NCBI RefSeq assembly: GCF_015223355.1
Contig: NZ_JADFFK010000002.1
Span: 275,080 to 339,079, forward strand
Source: Salipiger mangrovisoli
Lineage (GTDB): Bacteria > Pseudomonadota > Alphaproteobacteria > Rhodobacterales > Rhodobacteraceae
Reading direction: 5' to 3'
DNA: 64,000 bases
Shown: positions 57,388-64,000 of the stretch, piece by piece
Layout of the letters: each line of letters opens with the position of its first letter
Position numbering within the stretch: position 1 is the first letter of the stretch
Translations under genes and position numbers: made by a program
The notes under the pieces: generated by a model
The model's input: only the letters and a program-made list of their open reading frames with translations
Databases searched by the model: none
Told to the model about the DNA's origin: nothing

Positions 57388-58392
57388 ATGCGACCCGGAC
57401 CTCTCAACCTGATCACCGACGTGCCCGGCCTGAAGGTGGGCAATGCCGAGGATTCCCTGCTGAAGTCCGGAGTGTCGGTGGTGACTGCCGAGGCACCGAT
57501 GGTGGCCTCTGTCTCGGTCATGGGCGGCGCGCCCGGCACGCGCGAGACTGACCTTCTTGCCCCCGACAAGACCGCGCCGGGCGTGGATGCGCTGGTGCTC
57601 GCGGGCGGCAGTGCCTTCGGCCTTGCCGCGGCGCAGGGGGTGATGGACGCTCTCTACGAAGAGGGGCGCGGTTTCGCGGTCTTCTCGGCACGTGTCCCGA
57701 TCGTGCCGGCGGCGATCCTTTTTGACCTGCTCAATGGTGGCGAGAAGCGCTGGGGGGTGAACCCCTACCCGGCGCTGGGGCGGCAGGCGCTGGCCAATGC
57801 GTCAACGTGCTTTCGGCTGGGCTCGCGCGGGGCGGGCTGCGGTGCGCAGACCGCGCAGCACAAGGGCGGGCTGGGCTCGGCCTCGCTGGTGCTCGAGGGC
57901 GGGATCACCGTCGGTGCGCTGGTGGCGGTGAACCCGATGGGCAGCGTCACGACCCCCTCGGGGCGGCATTTCTGGGCCGCGCCCTTCGAGTTCGACGCAG
58001 AGTTCGGTGGGCTCGGAGGCGAGCCGATGACGGGCTTCCACGACATGCCGGAGAGTCGCAAGGCGGGGGCGATGGCGGCGCTCGGGAATACGACCATCGC
58101 CGTGGTCGCCACCGACGCGCAGATCGACAAGGCGCAGGCGCATCGCATGGCGGTGGCGGCACAGGATGGCATCGGGCGGGCGATCCTTCCGGCGCATTCG
58201 CCGATGGACGGGGACCTCGTGTTCGCCTGCGCCACGGGGCGACAGGCGCTGCGCGCCCCGGCGCAGCAGCTGGCGCAGATCGGACACGCGGCAAGCCTGT
58301 GCCTGTCGCGGGCCATCGCCCGCGCGGTCTGGGAGGCGACGCCGGCCTTGGGCGACACGCTGCCGACGCTGCGCGAGGAGCTCGGCCTTTAG
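57388..58392 (+). CDS. P1-family (DmpA-like) peptidase, L-aminopeptidase/D-esterase type
   Basis: A 334-residue N-terminal-nucleophile hydrolase. The start follows AAGGAG at ATG 57388 (MRPGPLNLITDVPGLKVGNAED). ALVLAGGSAFGLAAAQGVMDALYE and GGLGSASLVLEGG follow. In DmpA the chain self-cleaves at the Gly-Ser of the latter motif and the new N-terminal Ser (here Ser164) is the nucleophile. It probably cleaves short peptides or beta-peptides, which fits the neighbouring peptide transporter, but a terminator separates them. Confidence 0.9.
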   Translation: MRPGPLNLITDVPGLKVGNAEDSLLKSGVSVVTAEAPMVASVSVMGGAPGTRETDLLAPDKTAPGVDALVLAGGSAFGLAAAQGVMDALYEEGRGFAVFSARVPIVPAAILFDLLNGGEKRWGVNPYPALGRQALANASTCFRLGSRGAGCGAQTAQHKGGLGSASLVLEGGITVGALVAVNPMGSVTTPSGRHFWAAPFEFDAEFGGLGGEPMTGFHDMPESRKAGAMAALGNTTIAVVATDAQIDKAQAHRMAVAAQDGIGRAILPAHSPMDGDLVFACATGRQALRAPAQQLAQIGHAASLCLSRAIARAVWEATPALGDTLPTLREELGL

Positions 58393-58416
58393 GGCGCCCC
58401 GCTCAGCGGAGGCGCA

Positions 58417-59205
58417 TCACCGCAGGATCGGCGGGCTGTCGGGGTCGGAACCGGGGGCGACGCGCTCGATCCGCGTGGGCTCTTCGATCTCGGGCAGGTC
58501 GAAGCGCAGGCCGACGCGGGTCAGCGAGGCCGCCAGCGGATCGCTGTCGCGCAGGAAGAGCACGTCGAGCGCGCCCGCCTCGATGCCCGAGAAGACCAGC
58601 GCCTCGTTCACCGCGCGCGCCAGCGCGTCCTCGGCTCCCGGCACGGTTCCGGCGAAGGCGAGGATGTGGCCGCGGCCGCCGCCCTCGTAGGTGGCCCCCG
58701 CCAGCCAGGCGCAGCGGGCGAAGCCGGCGGCGGTGGCGAGCTTGGTGTCGAGCGCCGACAGCAACGCCTCGGGGAGGCCGCCGGGTCTGGTGACTTCCTC
58801 GATTCGGGCCTCGTCCTCTGAAGGACCATGGCCGAGCGTCGCCGCCAGCCAGTCCACCGCCTCGGCGGGCAACAGGGTGGAGGCCTCGGAGACCTCGATG
58901 TTCACCGCGAGGCCGATGCCCTGTCCGGCCAGCATGTTGGCCACGGCGCGGCCCGAGAGCGCGGCATAAGGCGCGGCGCGGCCGGTGAATTGCGACAGCC
59001 GTTCCTCGCGGTCGAAGACAAGCACGAAGCGGGCATCGCCGAGGTCGAAGAGCTCGGGCTCGATCTGGTCGCCGTCGATCTCGCGGGTGAGCAGCAGGAA
59101 GAGCTCGCCATCGGCGAGGCGCTCGTAGAAGCGTAGCCGGGCGTTGTCATCCTCGGGGGCGGCGTCCATCGCTTTGAGCGCGGCGTCGAGCGGTGTTGTC
59201 GTCAT
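58417..59205 (-). CDS. SseB-family protein
   Basis: A 262-residue protein with an SseB-type N-terminal domain (RLRFYERLADGELFLLL, DARFVLVFDREERLSQFTG, PYAALSGRAVANML, with GIGLAVNIEV near 110) and a second helical C-terminal half. Its function is unknown; family members were named from enhanced serine sensitivity. ATG 59205 overlaps the stop of the uracil-DNA-glycosylase-like gene by 4 bases, so the two form one unit. Confidence 0.85.
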   Translation of the reverse strand: MTTTPLDAALKAMDAAPEDDNARLRFYERLADGELFLLLTREIDGDQIEPELFDLGDARFVLVFDREERLSQFTGRAAPYAALSGRAVANMLAGQGIGLAVNIEVSEASTLLPAEAVDWLAATLGHGPSEDEARIEEVTRPGGLPEALLSALDTKLATAAGFARCAWLAGATYEGGGRGHILAFAGTVPGAEDALARAVNEALVFSGIEAGALDVLFLRDSDPLAASLTRVGLRFDLPEIEEPTRIERVAPGSDPDSPPILR

Positions 59206-59798
59206 GTCAGGACCTCGCGGACACGGGCGCGCAGGACGGGCAGGAGCTCGGCCTCGAACCACGGATTGCGTTTGAGCCAACCCGTATTGCGCCAGGACGG
59301 GTGGGGCAAGGGCAGAGCGTGGGGAAGATGGTCGCGCCAGGCGGCAACGGTCTCGGTCACGCCGGCCCTGGTTCCGAGGTGGTAGCGATGCGCGTGACCG
59401 CCGATGTAGAGGCGCAGCGGCAGGGGGCCGAGCGCCTGGAAGAGCGGATCGTGCCATGTGGCGCGGCAGATCGGCGGCGGCGGCAGATCCGCGCCCTTGG
59501 CGTCGTAGCCGGGAAAGCAGAAGGCCATGGGAACGATGGCGACGCGGCTCTGGTCCCAGAATTCCGCTTCGGACAGGCCGAGCCAGTCGCGCAGCCGGGC
59601 GCCCGAAGGATCATCGAAGGGACGCCCCGAGCGGTGCACGCGCATCCCCGGTGCTTGGCCGGCAATGAGCAGCCGAGCGCCGGGGCGGAACCAGGCCACG
59701 GGGCGCGGCGTGTGCCGCGTGGCGGTTGCGGCAAAGCGTTCGGCGCAGAGGCGGCAGGCGGATATGTCGTGCTTGAGGGTGGTCAGGGCATCAGGCAT
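59202..59798 (-). CDS. Uracil-DNA glycosylase superfamily protein
   Basis: A 198-residue UDG-fold protein. ISACRLCAERF near residue 12 holds a Cys pair, LLIAGQAPGMRVHRSGRPFDDPSG corresponds to motif A of family 4/5-like UDGs, and LPLPHPSWRNTGWLKRNPWFE to motif B. Only two of the four cysteines usual for the iron-sulfur cluster are evident, as in a common alphaproteobacterial subgroup of unproven activity. It is first of a two-gene unit with the SseB gene. Confidence 0.85.
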   Translation of the reverse strand: MPDALTTLKHDISACRLCAERFAATATRHTPRPVAWFRPGARLLIAGQAPGMRVHRSGRPFDDPSGARLRDWLGLSEAEFWDQSRVAIVPMAFCFPGYDAKGADLPPPPICRATWHDPLFQALGPLPLRLYIGGHAHRYHLGTRAGVTETVAAWRDHLPHALPLPHPSWRNTGWLKRNPWFEAELLPVLRARVREVLT

Positions 59799-59976
59799 GG
59801 CGAAGAACTAGGTCCTGAGGGGGAGCAGCGCCAGTCCGGCACGCGGCTCAGGATATTGCGACCTTTGTGCGGCGATTTGTTCAAAATTTGGTCATATTGT
59901 AAACGAATTCGCTGGGTAGGAATCCCTTATACCGCGCGCCGCTAGTATGCTCGGTGCGTCGGTTGGGGGCAGTGAG

Positions 59977-60636
59977 ATGATCGAGTTCGACATGGTCAGC
60001 AAGTCCTTTTGGACAGGGGAGCGCCGCAAGGTGATCCTCGACCGTGTGTCGTTCCAGATCTCCGTTGGCGAAAGCATCGGCATCCTTGCGCCCAATGGCA
60101 CAGGCAAGACCACTCTCATCCGGATGATGGCAGGGCTGGAAAAACCTGACGAGGGCGAGATTCGCCGGACCTCGCGGGTGTCTTTTCCGCTGGGCTTCAT
60201 GGGGGGGGTGGTCTCGAAGATCTCCGCGCGCGAAAATGCCCGCTTCATCGCCCGCATGTATGGGCTCGACCCCGAGTATGTCGAGGCGTTCTGCCGCTGG
60301 CTCTGCGGACTCGGCGAATATTTCGACCAGCCGATCGGCACCTACTCGTCGGGGATGAAAGCGCGCTTCACCTTCTCGCTGATGCTGGCGCTGGATTTCG
60401 ATATCTACCTGATAGACGAGGGCATGCCGAGTTCGACAGACGTCGAGTTCAACCGAAAGGCAGGCGAAATCCTCGCCGAGCGGCTGCGAACCACGACCAT
60501 CGTGATCGTCTCGCACCAGCCCGCGATCCTCGAGAAATTCGCCAATAAGGCGGCGGTCCTGATGGACGGGAAGCTGCACCAGTTTGATACCTTGGAAGAA
60601 GCGAAACGGCTCTATGACTACGAAACCCAAGGCTAA
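59977..60636 (+). CDS. Capsular polysaccharide export ABC ATPase (KpsT-like)
   Basis: A 219-residue ATPase of the polysaccharide-export branch. Walker A is LAPNGTGKTTLIRMMAG at about 36, the signature YSSGMKARFTFSLMLALDFDIYLIDEGM at about 128, and SHQPAILEKFANKAAVLMDGK carries the H-loop. The LALDFDIYLIDE stretch is typical of KpsT/CtrD/BexA. ATG 59977 follows GGGGGCAGTGAG. Its partner permease (KpsM) is not in this window. It overlaps the kpsE-like gene by 23 bases. Confidence 0.9.
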   Translation: MIEFDMVSKSFWTGERRKVILDRVSFQISVGESIGILAPNGTGKTTLIRMMAGLEKPDEGEIRRTSRVSFPLGFMGGVVSKISARENARFIARMYGLDPEYVEAFCRWLCGLGEYFDQPIGTYSSGMKARFTFSLMLALDFDIYLIDEGMPSSTDVEFNRKAGEILAERLRTTTIVIVSHQPAILEKFANKAAVLMDGKLHQFDTLEEAKRLYDYETQG

Positions 60637-62239
60637 GAAGTTCCGCCTCCGCCGACCCGAACCGAGGCTTGTCCCGCCCGCCGCCGTTCCGGCGGATGAG
60701 CGCCCGCAAGCCGATCCCGCAGCGCCCGAGGCGGCGCAGCCCTCTGCCGGAACCGAGGAGCGGCCGGTGGCCGGGTCCACGGATATTGAGGCAATCCGCG
60801 GCGAAGGGCTCACGGGTCGCCAGTTGCGGCTCGCCCGCCGGGTGGCGCAGAAGAACGGCTTCGAACCTGCCTCGGATTACGACGCGGTGCGGATGCTGCG
60901 GGCGCGGGGCATCGACCCGTTCCAGCGCAGCTCGATGCTCGAGCTCGTGGTACCCGAGGCAGGCAGCGGCGGCGGTGGAGCCAAGGCGCCCGGAGCCGGC
61001 CTGCCGGTGCTGCACCCCGAGGGCGAGGGATTGCCGCTGCCGGTCGCGCCGAAGACCCAGCTGCCCTCAACCCAGACTGCCAGTCCCGCCGAGCGCCGCG
61101 CCGCCGAGATCATGAAGATCCAGCAGGAACTGGCGAAGCGCCGCCGCAAGAAGCAGGCAATGCTGCTGACCCGGCTGGCCTTCTTCGTGATGCTGCCGAC
61201 GGTCCTCGCGGGCTATTACTTCTACGTCGTGGCTACGCCGATGTACGCCACGAAGTCCGAGTTCCTGATCCTCAAGGCCGAGAACTCCGCCTCGTCCATG
61301 GGCAGCCTGTTCTCGGGCACGCAGTTCGCCACCAACCAGGACGCGATCGCGGTGCAGAGCTACCTGATGTCCAAGGACGCCATGCTGCGGCTCGACCGCG
61401 ACGAGGGGTTCAAGGCGCATTACCAGCAGGAGCGGATCGACCCGCTGCAACGGCTCGACGAGGGGGCGTCGAACGAAGACGCCTATGGGGTCTACAAGCG
61501 CAATATCGAGATCGGCTATGACCCCACCGAGGGCGTGGTGAAGATGGAGGTGCAGGCGGCCGACCCCGAAACCGCGGCCCGTTTCAGCCGGGCGCTCATC
61601 GGCTATGCCGAGACGCGGGTCGACAACCTGTCGCTGCGCAAGCGCTCGAACGCAGTGACCGATGCCGAGGTCGGGCTGGAAGAGGCGCAGGCCGAGCGTC
61701 AGGATGCGCAGGAGAAACTGGTGCGCCTGCAACAGCAGGGGTCGGTGATCGACCCCGAGGGGCGCATCGCCGCTCTGCGCACGCAGATCAGCAACGTCGA
61801 AGTGCAGCTTCAGGAAAAGCAGCTCACGCTGCGAGCGCTGCTCGACAACGTCCGCCCCAACAGCTCGAGGGTCGAAGGCGCACGCGGCGACGTGCGGCGG
61901 CTTGAAGCGCTGCTCGGGGACCTCAACGCACAGATGACCACCGCGACCACCGGAGAGGATTCTCTGGCCGAAAAGGCGGTGCAGATCCAGCTGGCACAGG
62001 CCGATCTGGCCACCCGCGACCTGATGCTGCAGACGGCACTCGAGCGGCTTGAACAGGCGCGGCGCGATGCCGAGAGCCAGGCGCGCTATCTGACCACATC
62101 GGTCGAGCCGGTGGCCTCGCAGGACCCGAGCTACCCGCGCGCCTTCGAGAACACGATCCTGGCCTTCCTGATCTTCTCGGGCATCTACCTGATGATCTCG
62201 CTGACGGCCTCGATCTTGCGCGAGCAGGTATCAAGCTGA
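60614..62239 (+). CDS. Capsule polysaccharide export inner-membrane protein (KpsE/Wzz-type) with long cytoplasmic extension
   Basis: A 541-residue protein with TM1 at about 186-207 (RLAFFVMLPTVLAGYYFYVVATPMYATKSEF broken here by the membrane edge) and TM2 at about 514-533 (ILAFLIFSGIYLMISLTA). A periplasmic coiled coil rich in Gln/Glu lies between them (about 340-490). This is the polysaccharide co-polymerase/KpsE plan. The first 185 residues are Pro/Ala/Arg-rich and cytoplasmic, longer than in typical KpsE. ATG 60614 lies within the KpsT-like gene. Confidence 0.88.
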   Translation: MTTKPKAKKFRLRRPEPRLVPPAAVPADERPQADPAAPEAAQPSAGTEERPVAGSTDIEAIRGEGLTGRQLRLARRVAQKNGFEPASDYDAVRMLRARGIDPFQRSSMLELVVPEAGSGGGGAKAPGAGLPVLHPEGEGLPLPVAPKTQLPSTQTASPAERRAAEIMKIQQELAKRRRKKQAMLLTRLAFFVMLPTVLAGYYFYVVATPMYATKSEFLILKAENSASSMGSLFSGTQFATNQDAIAVQSYLMSKDAMLRLDRDEGFKAHYQQERIDPLQRLDEGASNEDAYGVYKRNIEIGYDPTEGVVKMEVQAADPETAARFSRALIGYAETRVDNLSLRKRSNAVTDAEVGLEEAQAERQDAQEKLVRLQQQGSVIDPEGRIAALRTQISNVEVQLQEKQLTLRALLDNVRPNSSRVEGARGDVRRLEALLGDLNAQMTTATTGEDSLAEKAVQIQLAQADLATRDLMLQTALERLEQARRDAESQARYLTTSVEPVASQDPSYPRAFENTILAFLIFSGIYLMISLTASILREQVSS

Positions 62240-62271
62240 GCCGTGCACCTGCCGCGCGCCCCTCGCAAAAG

Positions 62272-62300
62272 AAAACGCCCGGCGCGCGCCGGGCGTTTTT
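62272..62300 (+). terminator. Bidirectional terminator after the kpsE-like gene
   Basis: AAAACGCCCGGC-GCGC-GCCGGGCGTTTTT: a perfect stem with flanking A and T runs, shared with the convergent FMN reductase gene. Confidence 0.93.
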
Positions 62301-62327
62301 GCGTCTGATCCGTGAGTGGATGGGAGA

Positions 62328-62903
62328 TCAGGCCGCTTCGGCGCGCGCCGGCTTCAGTGCCTCGCCCCAGACCGAAAGCTCGCTGAACATGCCTTTCAGG
62401 CCGTCCACCACCGGCTGCTCGGGGCGCAGCACGCCGTCCTCGCCGATGTAGTTGAACACGAAGGGCACCGGCACCGACTGCGGCAGCGCCATGACGTTCA
62501 TGTTGACCAGCAGCTGGCGAAGTTCCTGCGCGGCGCGCATGCCGCCCGAGACGCCGCCGTAGCTGACCACGGCCGCGACCTTGCGCTCCCACTCCACGGC
62601 GAGCGCCTGGATGGCGTTGACCAAGGCAGCCGAGGGGAAGCTGTTGTATTCCGGGGTCAGGAAGACGAAGGCATCGGCCTCGGCGACCTTGGCGGCCCAT
62701 TTCTTGGTGTGCTCGTGCTCGTAAGCCTGGGCGCGCGGGTGGCCGGCCTCGTCGAGCAGGGGCAGGTTGATTTCCTTGAGGTCGACGACTTCGACGTCGA
62801 AGCCGTTCTGCTGCTTGGCGATCTCTTCGACCCATTTGCCGACGATCGGCACGATGCGGCCGGGACGGGTGGAGCCGAGGATGATTTTCACTTTGAGAGA
62901 CAT
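62328..62903 (-). CDS. NADPH-dependent FMN reductase / quinone reductase
   Basis: A 191-residue flavodoxin-like protein. IILGSTRPGRIVPIVGKWVEEIA binds the FMN phosphate, FVFLTPEYNSFPSAALVNAIQAL is the second FMN motif and VSYGGVSGGMRAAQELRQLL the third. It transfers electrons from NAD(P)H to FMN, quinones or azo compounds; the physiological role is unknown. It is a single gene, divergent from the glutaredoxin-MauE gene. Confidence 0.9.
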   Translation of the reverse strand: MSLKVKIILGSTRPGRIVPIVGKWVEEIAKQQNGFDVEVVDLKEINLPLLDEAGHPRAQAYEHEHTKKWAAKVAEADAFVFLTPEYNSFPSAALVNAIQALAVEWERKVAAVVSYGGVSGGMRAAQELRQLLVNMNVMALPQSVPVPFVFNYIGEDGVLRPEQPVVDGLKGMFSELSVWGEALKPARAEAA

Positions 62904-63118
62904 GGGAGCTGTCCTTCCGGGAACATGGGATTGGGTCGGCCGAGGGGAGGTGGCCGTGCCTTGCGCCCATACCTACGCTTGATTGGCGGCGGAACAATTC
63001 GCCCGAGCGCACAGATCGGGTGCGTTTGCGCACGGGCGCGCGGTGCGAGGCGGTGCAAGCCAGCGGAAACAAGCCGGGACCTGAGGCGTTGAGCAGGCAA
63101 CAGCAGCAGGAGACCCTC

Positions 63119-63871
63119 ATGCCCGACACGGACACCCGCAGCGCCGATCTCTACCGGATGGTCATGCCCAAGCACCTCTGTCCCTGGGGCCTGAAGACGA
63201 AGGATCTGCTGGAGCGCGAAGGCTACAGCGTCGAGGATCACCCGCTGCGCAGCAAGGAGGAGGCCGAGGCGTTTCAGGTCGCACATGAGGTGAAGACCAC
63301 GCCGCAGACCTTCATCGGCGGGGCTCGGATCGGCGGCTACGAGGATGTGCGGCGCTTCCTGGGAAAACCCGTCCGGGACCCGGAGGCAACATCCTATCGG
63401 CCGGTGATCGCGATCTTTTCCGTCGCCTTCCTGATGGCTCTGGCGTTGAGCTGGCTGGTGCTGGGGACCGTGCTCTCGTGGCGCGTGATCGAGTGGGCCA
63501 TCGCCTGCGGCATGGTGCTGCTCGGCCTTCAGAAGCTGCAGGACGTCGAGAGCTTCCAGACCATGTTTCTGAACTACGACCTGCTGGCACAGCGCCACGT
63601 GCGCTATGGCTATATCTACCCCTTTGCCGAGACCGGCGCGGGCCTGCTGATGCTGGCCGGGGTGCTGACATGGCTGGCGGCTCCGGGGGCTCTGGCGATC
63701 GGCGCGATTGGCGCGGTCTCGGTGATCAAGGCCGTCTACCTCGACAAGCGCGAGCTGAAATGCGCCTGCGTGGGCGGCGGCAGCAACGTGCCTCTGGGCT
63801 TCGTGTCGCTGACCGAGAACCTCGCGATGGTTGCCATGGGGCTGTGGATGCTGATCAAGCTATTCGCTTGA
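63119..63871 (+). CDS. Glutaredoxin-like domain fused to MauE/DoxX-type membrane domain
   Basis: A 250-residue fusion. Residues about 10-85 form a glutaredoxin fold (MVMPKHLCPWGLKTKDLLEREGYSV, then KTTPQTFIGGARIGGYEDVRRFLG with the cis-Pro and GSH site). The active-site motif is CPWG, with one cysteine. Residues about 95-250 hold four membrane helices and a MauE-like CACVGGGSNVPLG motif before the last helix. Proteins of this plan may move reducing power across the membrane; this is inference. ATG 63119 follows CAGGAG. Confidence 0.85.
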   Translation: MPDTDTRSADLYRMVMPKHLCPWGLKTKDLLEREGYSVEDHPLRSKEEAEAFQVAHEVKTTPQTFIGGARIGGYEDVRRFLGKPVRDPEATSYRPVIAIFSVAFLMALALSWLVLGTVLSWRVIEWAIACGMVLLGLQKLQDVESFQTMFLNYDLLAQRHVRYGYIYPFAETGAGLLMLAGVLTWLAAPGALAIGAIGAVSVIKAVYLDKRELKCACVGGGSNVPLGFVSLTENLAMVAMGLWMLIKLFA

Positions 63872-63876
63872 TACGA

Positions 63877-63903
63877 AAAGGCCCGCCGGAGAGGCGGGCC
63901 TTT
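63877..63903 (+). terminator. Terminator between the glutaredoxin-MauE gene and etfA
   Basis: AAAAGGCCCGCC-GGAGA-GGCGGGCCTTT, a strong stem with A and T flanks in the convergent gap. Confidence 0.9.
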
Positions 63904-63924
63904 CGCTGTGTCTGCCTTGTCGGC

Positions 63925-64000
63925 TCAGAGCTTCTCGGTCAGCTCGGGCACGGCGGTGAAGAGGTCGGCGACGAGGCCGAAGTCGGCGACCTGGAAGATC
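63925..64000 (-). CDS. etfA: C-terminal end of electron transfer flavoprotein alpha subunit (partial)
   Basis: Twenty-four codons and TGA are visible. IFQVADFGLVADLFTAVPELTEKL is the conserved end of EtfA, where the VADxGLVADLF stretch contributes to the FAD domain. EtfA with EtfB carries electrons from acyl-CoA dehydrogenases to ETF-ubiquinone oxidoreductase. The rest of the gene is outside the window. Confidence 0.9.
   Translation of the reverse strand, partial: IFQVADFGLVADLFTAVPELTEKL

Overview
The window is an ordinary chromosomal stretch of a high-GC alphaproteobacterium, most likely a marine-type Rhodobacteraceae (Roseobacter/Rhodobacter relative). The reasons are the Rhodobacter-type porin, the pckA / chvI-chvG-hprK-rapZ-EIIA-HPr block, the leuS-lptE-holA order, several small families typical of Rhodobacterales (DUF3576, DUF6473, DUF1244, DUF3859) and a short intergenic repeat beginning TTCTTCTRGG that recurs seven times. 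The genus cannot be fixed from the sequence. I see no rRNA, tRNA, prophage, insertion sequence or CRISPR array.

Layout. 1-5150: end of an aminotransferase gene, ftsK, lolA and a lytic-transglycosylase-like lipoprotein. 5370-9690: hspQ, then a minus-strand run of a MocR regulator, ribF, a cysteine-cluster protein and threonine aldolase. 9870-15300: yggS overlapping a TPR-sulfotransferase, a porin, a DUF3576 lipoprotein and a glycosyltransferase. 15490-19590: leuS-lptE-holA. 19590-24850 (minus strand): a frameshifted yrhK, pheS, rplT, rpmI, a soluble chemotaxis-type receptor with a globin-like head, and pyk. 25050-28160: N-formylglutamate amidohydrolase, DUF1244, a Rieske oxygenase and a glutathione transferase. 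28170-35080: a LuxR regulator divergent from a polyamine-type ABC transporter (potABCD-like), a nitrilase-fold amidase and a class III transaminase. 35170-38870: phasin-like protein, DUF6473, 3-hydroxybutyryl-CoA dehydrogenase and an acyltransferase. 38920-45930: HPr, EIIA, RapZ, HprK and ChvG-ChvI facing pckA and a DUF3859 protein. 46370-51500: YbjN, lactate dehydrogenase, purE, purK, an orphan phnM and a NUDIX hydrolase. 51540-58390: an oligopeptide ABC transporter without its binding protein, aldehyde dehydrogenase, SDR and a P1-family peptidase. 58410-64000: SseB, a uracil-DNA-glycosylase-like protein, capsule-export kpsT-kpsE, an FMN reductase, a glutaredoxin-MauE fusion and the end of etfA.

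How the genes work together. Carbon flow is a visible theme. pckA (gluconeogenesis) and pyk (glycolysis) both carry copies of a TGTTAGCGCTAACA-like palindrome resembling the alphaproteobacterial CceR operator, and pckA faces the regulatory PTS and ChvG/ChvI genes. Two import-plus-catabolism islands are present: the LuxR/polyamine-type cluster, with a matching GGGGTATATACCCC operator candidate, and the peptide ABC/ALDH/SDR/peptidase group.

The most notable sequence-level features are: an intrinsic terminator of pckA embedded in the signal-peptide codons of the next gene; an intergenic repeat read in frame as the N-terminus of an ABC ATPase; a GRGACA array at exact 20-bp spacing upstream of the P1 peptidase; and a globin-type sensor domain whose proximal histidine position is leucine.
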